Source: Saprospiraceae bacterium UBA6168 (GTDB lineage Bacteria; Bacteroidota; Bacteroidia; Chitinophagales; Saprospiraceae). Taken from it: a DNA stretch of 31,744 nt. The notes below the pieces were generated by a model. The model ran no database searches. It saw only the letters and a program-made list of their open reading frames with translations, and was not told where the DNA came from. The stretch's first letter is position 1. Every line of letters starts with the position of its first letter. Shown piece by piece: positions 7,744 through 16,300 of the stretch. Location: the NCBI GenBank assembly GCA_002435785.1, contig DIUC01000045.1, forward strand, positions 1 to 31,744, written 5' to 3'. The position numbers and the translations under genes are program-made.

Positions 7744-10700
7744 CTACCGCAACACCGTTATCTCTCCACTCAAATTCACCACCCGGCCATCAATGGTTTC
7801 CACGGTGGCCATCCATATAACCACGCCTTGCTGAATCATTTGCCCACGGAACGTCCCGTCCCAAGCGGTTGGGGCATTGGGCGGCACGTTGTATTGCTCG
7901 AAAACATGGTTGCCCCAGCGGTCGAACAAATGTACCGACCGTACAAGCGATACCTCCGGGCCAGCAAAAATGATGAAGTCTGAATTGGGGCCTCCACTGC
8001 CCGGACGAAGCGCCGTTGGCACATATACCCGCACCGATTGGTCCACTTCCACCGTCAGCGAGGCGCTGGTCGAGCAGCCATTAGCGTCGAACGCCGTCAG
8101 TGTGTAGGTGCCCGATTTCAGCGCAGTGATGTAGGTGGCTGGGCAACTTGGGCAGTTCACACCATTCGATGGCGACCATTCGGCGGTTGTTAGCTGAAAA
8201 TTCGCTTGAGGGTTCACCCAAATGCTGTCGCCCAAATGGGTGAGATACGGCTGTTGTCCCAAATCAAGGTGAAGCGTGATGGCTGCCGCAATATTCACTT
8301 CCTTGGTAATCGTGCAGCCCGCCGCATTGGTCGCAGCAAGCGAATACGTGCCAGTCGGAAGGTCGTCCCATACGAGCGGCGTCCCCGTGTAATATTGGGA
8401 AGCGTGGTTTTCCAAAACAAACTCCACTGGCAACAACGGGGTCAATACCGCCTCCAATGCTATTTTTCCGTCCTCATTTCCAGCACAAAGCACCTGCTGA
8501 ACGGAAGTTTCAAAATCAAGCCCGACAAACTCGACGGTGGTGATGACCAAGCTGTCGCAGCCGAATTGGTTGGTTAGCACCAAAGTGTCTGTGCCCACTG
8601 CGTTTTGATTGCAGGAGGCGGCGCTCAAAAAAGTCTGGCTGGAGGGCGAAAGGGTGGTCGTCGTGATGACGAGGCTATCGCAGCCCGCCGAACTTGTCAG
8701 CAGCAGGGTATCCACCCCGACGAGCGTGGGGTCACAGTTTTGCGCAGCGAGCTGTGTGACGGCTATTGCGCCAGCGTCAAAAATGGTGTTGGTGATGACG
8801 AGGCTATCACAGCCAAATTGGTTGGTGAGCTGCACCGTGTCAATGCCGACGAAGCTGGGGTTGCAGGAAGTGGCGCTCAAAAAGGTCTGGCTGGAGGGCG
8901 AAAGCGTGGTGGTGGTGATGATGAGGCTATCGCAGCCCGCCGAACTGGTGAGCAGCAGCGTGTCCACCCCGACGAGCGTAGGGTCGCAGTTTTGCGCAGC
9001 GAGTTGGGTGACGGCTATTGCGCCAGCGTCAAAAATGGTGTTGGTGATGACGAGGCTGTCGCAGCCGAACTGGGTGACAAACAGCACGGTGTCAATGCCA
9101 ACCAAATTGGGATTGCAGGAAGCGGCGCTCAAAAAGGTCTGGCTCAAAGCATCAAGCGTGGTAGTGGTTATCACCAAACTGTCGCAGCCCGCCACATTGG
9201 CCAGCAGCAGGGAGTCCACTCCGACCGCCGCTGGGTTGCAGCTTGTGGCCTGAAGCTGGGTCACGTTGGGCGACAAAAATGTGAGGCTGACTTCCACGAG
9301 GCTGTCGCAGCCGTTGGTGGCCATGTTCGCCAGCAATACCTGTCCGGAGGGGTTTTGGGCATCGAAGGTTTCACCGCCCAATTGGTAGGATTGGCCAGGG
9401 CAAAGCACGGGTTGGACGGAAGCGGTCGCATACAATTGCGTTACTTGGGCAGTATCGGTACGGGAGCAGCCCTCCAGGTCAACGGTAACCCAATAGTTGC
9501 CGGGAGCAACTGCATGTAGGGTTGGGGCGCTGCTGCCGTTGTTCCACTGGTAGCTTGCGCCGGGAAGGGTGGCATCCAGCAGGGTGCCCGCCGCATTGCA
9601 AAAATCGGCATCGGCCAGTGCAAACCCCTGTAAATAGTCAGGGGTGGTGAAGTCAAAAGCGACCAATCCGCTTATGCCTTGTGGGCAAACGGTTTGGATT
9701 TGGCCTTCGTATTGGTTGCAGCCGGGCAGGATGTCGAAGTCCCAATCGCTGCTGTAAGCGGTGATTTCCGTCCAAACAGCTTCGCCGACAATCCGGTAGC
9801 GGAGCTGGTAATTGATGGCAAGCGGCTGGTCCGTCCAGTCCACGAAGGAAGAAACCGGCGTACTGGAAAGGGTGACAATGGTCGGTGGGCTACATGGGGC
9901 GACCTCCACAAAAAAGGCCGTTACCGTGCCGGAATTTAGGAAGGCCATCGCAATGGCGAATGCCAATTGGTTGGGGCCAAACGCATTGCCACTGACCTCC
10001 CAGTGGTCGAACAGCCATCCTTGGGCGGGTTTGGCAATGAGGTCTATGTTTACCCCACCAAAATAATTTCCGGTGAAGGGGTAAATGGCTGGGGTTATCG
10101 TGTTTACCATGACTTGGTTGGGCGACCCAGCGGGAGATACCTGAACGGTTAAATCGAACGGCCCGGTCACGTCGTAGCAGTCCACGATGGCTGGTTCCAG
10201 CACCTGGCAACGGGTGTTGATGAAATTGCGGAGCGTGGTTACATTTTGATTCCATTGGTTGACGTTTCCGGTCCATCGTGCGCATTGTTGGGCCATTTCA
10301 GGGGAAATGGTGTTGGTCATGGAAGTGAGCAGTTCGTTCATGTACTCGCAGGAGAGCGAGGTGTTGAGCAAATCGGCGTACCGGTTGATGTACAAATCCT
10401 TGAACTGTTGGTTGGCATATAGCGCCATGAAAATATCAATATGGTTTTGTGGGTCGCCGCTGTTGGGGATCTGCTCCACATCGCAGGGGTCGGCGGTGGG
10501 GCCGGTATTGGGTATGCCGGTATAGTTGGTATAGTGCCCGAACGTGGCATCCATGTCCCAAAGGGTATAGCGCCATTTTCTTGCAGTGCCGTCAGGGTTT
10601 TTGCCTCGCCACCAGGAAGTGTTCCAGTTGAGCCAGTCCTTGCAAACGCTGTGCTGGTTGATGATGACGTAATCAATCAAGCTCAGGAAGTCCAATTGCT

Positions 10701-12081
10701 GCTGCGCAATGTCGTAGTTGGCAGGGTTGACCATGCTGTTGTTCAGGATAAAGTTTTTGAGGGTAAGCCAGTTGGTGGTCACGCCGTACTCTGCCCAGGT
10801 ATTGCCCCATGTTTTTATATAGTCAATGTCAAACTCGCCTTGGTCATAATAATATTTGGTAAAGTCGGCATCGTCCACTTTTTCCCGGAGGTCATACACC
10901 CCCCAATATTGGCCGTTGACGTACAGCACGCAGGATAGGTGGGTGCGAACGTCCACATTCATCCCGCCTTTCAGGGCGAGCATTTGTACATAAGAATCCC
11001 GGATATGGGCGCCGCTGGCATACGGATAATTGTCGTTGGCCCCCGCTTTTAGGATGAGGCGCTGGAACTTCTTGCGGGTCCGGTCCGGGAAAAATTGGTG
11101 GTTCAACTCATCGTCATACCCCATTTGGTCGCGGGTTATCCAGTCAACGCCACGCTGTGGGTAGGCCCAGCTATCGTTGCCATGCTTATTGAACTCGCCG
11201 TAGCCGTCTGATTCCAGCACGTTGTTCTCGAAGTATTCAAAAGAGCCAAAAGGGGTGATTTGTGTGCCGTTCAACAAGGTGGTGATGCTGTTTCCAGCAA
11301 TGGAAATGACCGGCACCGTGTGGGTGACATTGATAAAGTAAGTGTGGTAGGTGACAAAGCCCGGCAACTCCTGTGCGTTCGGACTGAAAGCACGTGCCTT
11401 GAGGACGGTCGTCGCTGCGATATTGATTGGGAGGGTATAGAGCGTGGCGGTGGCACCCGGCTCGCTGCCATCGGTGGTATAGCGGATGGAAAAACCGGGG
11501 TCGGTGCTCAGGCTCACCGAGACGCTCCCGGCATAAAAACCAGCCGCTTGGCTTGCGACCACCGCCGGTGCATAAGCTGAAAAGGAACCCGTGTTGTTGA
11601 TGGCGCCTGGGGTTGGGCCGGTAAAGATTTTCCAGGTCGGGCTGCCATTTGGAAACCGCCCATAGCTGTGGTTGACTTGGTTGGGTATGCCGAAGGTGTA
11701 AATATCGGCGGTAGTGCCGTTGGGCATGGTCAACACCACCGACTCGCCCTTCGTCTGGGTAAGCTTGAAATTGGTATGCAGAAAGGTCCCTTGCACCTTG
11801 TCCTTGCCGGAGCAAAAAACCGTGCGGTAAGCGCCCGGTGCGATGGACTGCCCGTTCGGGACCACCCATTTCTGGGGCTTGGTGGGGTCGTCGCTAAAAA
11901 ACCATCCGCTTAGGTTCACGGCAGCCGGTCCGGTGTTGTACAGTTCGAACCAATCTTCCCGGTCGCCGTCGCCATCGGTCAGGCCATTGAGGTTGGAAGC
12001 GCAGACCTCGTTGAGGAGTACCTGAGCGGGAAGTTTGGAAATGAAAAAAAACAAAAGAATTGGGAGGAGAAGTCTTGCCAT
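7744..12081 (-). CDS. T9SS-exported surface protein: lamin tail, CotH kinase-like, GCDSLV repeats, gliding-type C-terminal domain
   Basis: This is a 1445-residue secreted protein. Order: signal peptide (MARLLLPILLFFFISKLPAQ); lamin-tail domain (about 20-135, from LLNEVCASN to WFELYNTG and LSGWFF); a chitobiase C-terminal-like domain (about 185-250, SIRYTTDGSEP); a CotH kinase-like domain (about 270-560) with KAGANDNYP, YVNGQYWGVYDLREKVDD, and KWRYTLWDMDATFGHY, whose WDMDATFG fits the metal-binding aspartates; FN3/Ig-like segments; seven GCDSLV repeats (about 920-1180); and a T9SS type B (CHU_C/gliding motility-associated) sorting domain at about 1350-1445 (VYVPTALRPG, LFDRWGNHVFE, WDGTFRG, VVIWMA). 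CotH of Bacillus phosphorylates spore-coat protein; targets here are unknown. The type B domain predicts export by the T9SS and surface attachment, and the translocon gene sprA is 1.3 kb away. A weak -7-like TAATTTTA sits at 12107-12114. Confidence 0.88.
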   Translation of the reverse strand: MARLLLPILLFFFISKLPAQVLLNEVCASNLNGLTDGDGDREDWFELYNTGPAAVNLSGWFFSDDPTKPQKWVVPNGQSIAPGAYRTVFCSGKDKVQGTFLHTNFKLTQTKGESVVLTMPNGTTADIYTFGIPNQVNHSYGRFPNGSPTWKIFTGPTPGAINNTGSFSAYAPAVVASQAAGFYAGSVSVSLSTDPGFSIRYTTDGSEPGATATLYTLPINIAATTVLKARAFSPNAQELPGFVTYHTYFINVTHTVPVISIAGNSITTLLNGTQITPFGSFEYFENNVLESDGYGEFNKHGNDSWAYPQRGVDWITRDQMGYDDELNHQFFPDRTRKKFQRLILKAGANDNYPYASGAHIRDSYVQMLALKGGMNVDVRTHLSCVLYVNGQYWGVYDLREKVDDADFTKYYYDQGEFDIDYIKTWGNTWAEYGVTTNWLTLKNFILNNSMVNPANYDIAQQQLDFLSLIDYVIINQHSVCKDWLNWNTSWWRGKNPDGTARKWRYTLWDMDATFGHYTNYTGIPNTGPTADPCDVEQIPNSGDPQNHIDIFMALYANQQFKDLYINRYADLLNTSLSCEYMNELLTSMTNTISPEMAQQCARWTGNVNQWNQNVTTLRNFINTRCQVLEPAIVDCYDVTGPFDLTVQVSPAGSPNQVMVNTITPAIYPFTGNYFGGVNIDLIAKPAQGWLFDHWEVSGNAFGPNQLAFAIAMAFLNSGTVTAFFVEVAPCSPPTIVTLSSTPVSSFVDWTDQPLAINYQLRYRIVGEAVWTEITAYSSDWDFDILPGCNQYEGQIQTVCPQGISGLVAFDFTTPDYLQGFALADADFCNAAGTLLDATLPGASYQWNNGSSAPTLHAVAPGNYWVTVDLEGCSRTDTAQVTQLYATASVQPVLCPGQSYQLGGETFDAQNPSGQVLLANMATNGCDSLVEVSLTFLSPNVTQLQATSCNPAAVGVDSLLLANVAGCDSLVITTTTLDALSQTFLSAASCNPNLVGIDTVLFVTQFGCDSLVITNTIFDAGAIAVTQLAAQNCDPTLVGVDTLLLTSSAGCDSLIITTTTLSPSSQTFLSATSCNPSFVGIDTVQLTNQFGCDSLVITNTIFDAGAIAVTQLAAQNCDPTLVGVDTLLLTSSAGCDSLVITTTTLSPSSQTFLSAASCNQNAVGTDTLVLTNQFGCDSLVITTVEFVGLDFETSVQQVLCAGNEDGKIALEAVLTPLLPVEFVLENHASQYYTGTPLVWDDLPTGTYSLAATNAAGCTITKEVNIAAAITLHLDLGQQPYLTHLGDSIWVNPQANFQLTTAEWSPSNGVNCPSCPATYITALKSGTYTLTAFDANGCSTSASLTVEVDQSVRVYVPTALRPGSGGPNSDFIIFAGPEVSLVRSVHLFDRWGNHVFEQYNVPPNAPTAWDGTFRGQMIQQGVVIWMATVETIDGRVVNLSGEITVLR
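8540..9320 (-). repeat. In-frame tandem repeats, 126-bp unit in 252-bp pairs
   Basis: Inside the CotH-like gene, GCDSLV or GCDSLI occurs seven times at about 42-residue spacing. Two unit types alternate (ITTTTL...SQTFLSAASCN and ITNTIF...AVTQLAAQNCD), producing a 252-bp higher-order period: the string GCGCTCAAAAA recurs at 8621, 8873 and 9125. Copies are close to identical at DNA level in the middle, a sign of recent duplication. Each unit carries two cysteines. Confidence 0.85.
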
Positions 12082-12126
12082 TTTAAAATCAGATTTTGGT
12101 GAACGGAGGTAAAATTAGCAAAACAT

Positions 12127-12339
12127 GCGAATTGGGGGTTTAAATGCGGCAAATTGTGCCGCTCGGGACGAATGTTGGTAGCGATATGCCCAAACCTCCT
12201 TTTCTACCGACATTTTGGGGCTATAGCGCACGCTGGCAAGTTTTGGGCATGGGGGGCTTGGGGCGGCTGCGCCCCCAAGCCCCCATGCCCAAAACTTGAC
12301 GGCGTACGGTATAACTGCACATTTCAACCCCTAATTTGC
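12127..12339. mobile_element. MITE-like 213-bp palindromic element
   Basis: Between the divergent CotH-like gene and ruvA lies an element with about 22-bp terminal inverted repeats (12127-12148 and 12318-12339, about 18 matches; consensus GCRAATTRGGGGTTKAAATG). An inner long hairpin has arms at about 12222-12263 and 12272-12313, with near-perfect pairing of CAAGTTTTGGGCATGG against its complement and a single extra G. The left arm holds an extra segment of about 70 bp with its own small stem (TGTTGGTAG near 12173 with CTACCGACA at 12204). No ORF of note and no transposase are present; target-site duplication is not obvious. It is either a non-autonomous transposon or a palindromic REP-like repeat. 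It sits in a divergent promoter region, so it is not a shared terminator. Confidence 0.55.
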
Positions 12340-12416
12340 GTAAATCAGGCACATTGAAAAGGATACAGGCAAATTGGCGGCTTCACCCCCTTTCCCTACC
12401 CACCAACGGATTTTCT

Positions 12417-12424
12417 TATCTTCG
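12417..12424 (+). promoter_or_regulatory. -7 element for ruvA
   Basis: TATCTTCG lies 27 nt before the TTG start at 12452. Because it lies downstream of the only in-frame upstream ATG (12374), it argues against that ATG as the ruvA start. Confidence 0.5.
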
Positions 12425-12451
12425 CCGCCATTTTATCAAACATCACAAGCA

Positions 12452-13042
12452 TTGATTACCCACATCAACGGTACGATTACCCACAAAACGGCCACCTACA
12501 TCGTGGTGGAGGCCGGGGGCATCGGCTACCACGTCAACATCAGCCTCAGCACCTACGCCAAGGTGGAGAAATTGGAGCGGGTGAAAATCCTGACTTTCCT
12601 ACACATAAAAGAGGATGCGCACACCCTGTACGGCTTTGCCGAGGACGAGGAGCGGACGCTGTTCACGCACCTGATTTCCGTGTCGGGCATCGGCCCCACC
12701 ACGGCGCAGGTGATGCTGTCGCAGATGAACGCCGAGGAAATACGGGCGGCCATCATCGGCGAAAACGAGGCGGCGTTGCGCAAGGTGAAGGGCATTGGAC
12801 AAAAAACGGCCAAGCAAATCATCCTCGACCTGAAAAGCAAAATGATGAAGTCTGGTGGGGACATTACGCCTTCGCTGCTCGCAGCGGACAATACCATCCG
12901 GCAAGAAGCGTTATCTGCGCTATTGTCACTTCAAGTGAACAAAATTCAGGCGCAAAAGGCCCTGAACAAGGTGCTGGAGGAACAACCCGGCGTAAAAACC
13001 GTAGAGGATTTGGTCAGGTTGGCGCTCAAGCAGTTGTCGTGA
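12452..13042 (+). CDS. ruvA: Holliday junction branch migration protein RuvA
   Basis: RuvA binds four-way DNA junctions as a tetramer and positions the RuvB motor in recombinational repair. The start chosen is TTG at 12452, giving 196 residues beginning (M)ITHINGTITHKTATYIVVE, which aligns with the usual RuvA N terminus (MI-x-x-LxG). The ATG at 12374 would add 26 residues that no RuvA has and lies upstream of the -7 element. Domains: OB-fold (about 1-62, with GGIGYHVNIS and LHIKEDAHTLYGF), two helix-hairpin-helix motifs (VSGIGPTTA about 78-86 and VKGIGQKTAKQIILDLK from about 113), and the C-terminal RuvB-binding three-helix domain (about 150-196, QEALSALLSLQ to LVRLALKQLS). sprA follows 309 bp downstream; I recall this gene order as common in Bacteroidota. 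Confidence 0.95.
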   Translation: MITHINGTITHKTATYIVVEAGGIGYHVNISLSTYAKVEKLERVKILTFLHIKEDAHTLYGFAEDEERTLFTHLISVSGIGPTTAQVMLSQMNAEEIRAAIIGENEAALRKVKGIGQKTAKQIILDLKSKMMKSGGDITPSLLAADNTIRQEALSALLSLQVNKIQAQKALNKVLEEQPGVKTVEDLVRLALKQLS

Positions 13043-13351
13043 AATGATTGGATGGATGTGTACTGCCAAATCCATAAGTCACTCACCAACTGTTAAAAAA
13101 AATCAAGCTTGAAGGCCAGCCCGACGATTGGCGTTTAAGCGCAAACCAGCAATACGAAATGATGATTATTGGACTTTTACGAAACTGATTCATTTTAATA
13201 TTTTCCAGAAAAAGCTAACTATTCCATGAGCTTTTCGTAAACCTCCGCTTGGTCGTGTTGGGCCATGATTTAGCCTTTCGTTCGGCTCGTTCCGCTTTAT
13301 CCAAGGAGATTGAATTTCAAAAGAAACCCGCATTTATTGCATACGCATCTT
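13043..13351. other. Intergenic region between ruvA and sprA
   Basis: This 309-bp AT-rich gap holds no convincing gene. On the minus strand, 13093-13134 reads TPIVGLAFKLDFF and stop, which resembles the end of an outer-membrane barrel but is preceded by a stop codon. A 15-codon ORF (MAQHDQAEVYEKLME) follows the ATG near 13266 on the same strand. Both are too short to call genes. No clean TAnnTTTG promoter for sprA was found. Confidence 0.5.
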
Positions 13352-16300
13352 ATGAATCAGAGAATATTTCTACCCGGTATTTTCACGGTTATCGGATTTT
13401 TCACGCTCACTGCCCCCACTTGGGGTGGCAACAATTTCCCGGAAAACCCCTATTCCCCCGAGTACATATTGGCGGAGGAGACTCCTAACCCGGCAAAGCC
13501 CGAAGCCATCACTGCGCCTGCCTACACGCTTACCTTGGTGGAGGTGCCAGTGGACACCATCCCGCTCAAAGACCGCACGGGTGACTTCATGAACAACCCC
13601 AACCCCAACCCATTTGACCTGAAAGACCCCAAGGACGTGCAGCAAACCGTGGAGTACGACCCCATCAGCGGGCAGTACATCATTACCGAGCGCATTGGCG
13701 ACGACTACTACCGCCCACCGACCTACATGACCTATCAGGAGTTCATGGACTACCAATCCAAAAAGCAGGAAGAAGACTATTTCAAGGAGCTGAACGGCTC
13801 CGGCCAGCGGGGCGTGAACGGCAAGCTGGACCCTATCGGGAAAATTGACGTGAAAAACCAGCTCATCGAACGCCTTTTTGGAGGCACCAAAGTGGACATC
13901 CAGCCCAAGGGCAACATTGACCTCACCTTCGGCGTGGACTACTCCAATGTGCAAAATCCAAGCTGGACCCGCCGCCAGCAACGGCGGGGCGGCTTTGACT
14001 TCGACATGGACATCATGATGAACGTGGAAGGCTCCATCGGCGAAAAATTGAAGTTGAGCACCAACTACAACACCCAAGCTACCTTCGACTTCGACAACAC
14101 GATGAAGCTCAACTACAACACCGATGCCTTCGGTGAGGACGACATCATCAAGAAAATAGAGGCGGGCAACGTGAGCCTCCCACTCAAAAGCACGCTCATT
14201 CAGGGCAGCCAAAGCCTTTTTGGGTTGAAAACGGAACTGCAATTTGCCAAGCTCCGCCTCTCGATGGTTGCCTCTCAGCAGCGGTCGAAACAGGATAACG
14301 TCACCCTCAAGGGCGGCAGCCAGTTCCAGGATTACGAAGTGTTTGCGGATGCCTACGACGAAAACCGCCACTTCCTGCTCACCCATTACAACCGCAACAA
14401 CTTCGAGGAGGCATTGTCCGACCTGCCCGTCATCAAGACGCTCTTCAAGATTCAGAAACTCCAAGTATGGGTCACGGACTCCAGGGGCGAAACGGCCAAC
14501 ATCCGGGACATCGTGGCCATCGCCGACCTTGGCGAAACCACCCGCATGACCAACAACAGCGTGGACATGCAGCCGCCCGCAGCGCCTCTTTACCGCGACA
14601 ACCAAGGCGAGGCGCTCCCCGACAACTATGCCAACCCCATTTATCCCACCCTGCTCTCCGACCCCCGCACCAAACAAGTGGAGCGCATCGTGAACGTGCT
14701 GAAAACGCCCCCGTTCAACTTCCAGCAGGGCCGTGATTTTGAGAAAGTGACTGCCCGTCTGTTGTCACCGACCGAATATACCTTTCACCCACAGCTTGGC
14801 TTCATCTCTTTGAACCTCAACATACAGCCCTCCCAAGTGGTGGGCGTGGCGTTTGAATATACCTATAAAGACTCCGTGTATCAGGTAGGCCAAATGGCCG
14901 AGGACGTGGCTCAAAACACGGGGCTTACCAACAATAGCAACCCCGAAGCCGCTCCCAACCAAAACGTGCTTTTTGTGAAAATGCTAAAAAGCACCGTGCA
15001 GCCCGTGAACCTGCCCACTTGGGACCTGATGATGAAAAACGTGTACAACATCGGGGCTTACAACGTTTCGAGGGAGGACTTCAAATTGGACATCTTCTAC
15101 GACGACCCCGGCCAGGGGCAAAAGCGGTTTTTGCCTTCCAGCAATTTGGCGGGCATACCATTGCTCCGGGTGTTCAACCTTGACCAACTCAACGTGCAGA
15201 ACGACCCGCAGCCTGATGGCGTGTTCGACTATGTGGACGGCCTCACCATCCAGTCCCGTAACGGGCGCATCATGTTCCCGGTGTTGGAGCCGTTCGGCAG
15301 CGCATTGGAGAAGCAGATAACCGACCCCGTGCAAGCGAAGAAATACGTGTTCAAGCAGCTTTACGACCTCACGCTTTTCAACGCACGGGAATTCCCCGAA
15401 CTCAACCGTTTCACCATAAAGGGCACGTACAAGTCCAGCGTTTCGAGCGAGATTTCGCTGGGTGCCTTCAACATCCCGCCCGGCTCGGTCATCGTCACGG
15501 CGGGCGGCGCTCCGCTGGTGGAGGGCAAGGATTACGAAGTGGATTATTCCATCGGAAAGGTGCGCATCCTCAACGATGCCATCCTGAACTCCGGCACCCC
15601 CGTCAAGGTATCGTTTGAGGACAATACCCTGTTTGGGTTCCAGCAGAAGACGATGCTTGGCCTCCGGGCGGATTACGAAGTGAACAAGCACCTGACCATT
15701 GGTGGCACTTACCTCCGGCTTTTCGAGCGGCCCTTCACCCCGAAAGTGAACATCGGCGACGACCCCATCAACAACCGGATTTTTGGCCTCGATGTCAACT
15801 ACAGCAACGAAGTGCCGTGGATTACGAAAATGATTGACAGGCTGCCGCTCATTTCCACCAAAGCCCCTTCCAACGTCACGCTTTCCGCCGAAACGGCGGC
15901 CATCAAGCCCGGCCATTCCAGGGCCATCAACGAAAACTCCGAAGACGACGACAAGGGCGGCGTAAACTATATTGACGACTTCGAGGGCAGCGCCCAGCCC
16001 ATCAACATCCAGTCGCCGTTCATTGGCACCAACGGCTGGGTCATTGCGAGCATCCCCCAAAACGACATGTTCAAAGAGTCCGGCCTGAAGGACGACCTAT
16101 TGGCTGGCGTGAACCGGGGGCACCTTTCTTGGTTCCGCATCGAGGCAGGCAATGACATCCGGGGCGCTGGCGACGACCGGAACCCCTATACGCAGAACAT
16201 CAGCCAGCAGGAGATTTTCCCCAATTTCACGCCGACAAACCAGTTTGGCAATGCCTTCAACCAAATCCTCGACGTGCGGTACGACCCCACCCGCCGTGGC

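Noticed and set aside
8540..9320. Possible CRISPR array
   Set aside because: Repeats are in-frame protein repeats without unique spacers, and no cas gene is present.
13093..13134. Minus-strand TPIVGLAFKLDFF and stop, like the end of an outer-membrane barrel
   Set aside because: Only 13 codons, preceded by a stop codon in frame; a decayed gene is possible but not supported by further sequence.
13370..14677. 435-codon minus-strand ORF inside sprA
   Set aside because: Antisense shadow of a GC-rich gene; the opposite frame encodes secure SprA motifs.
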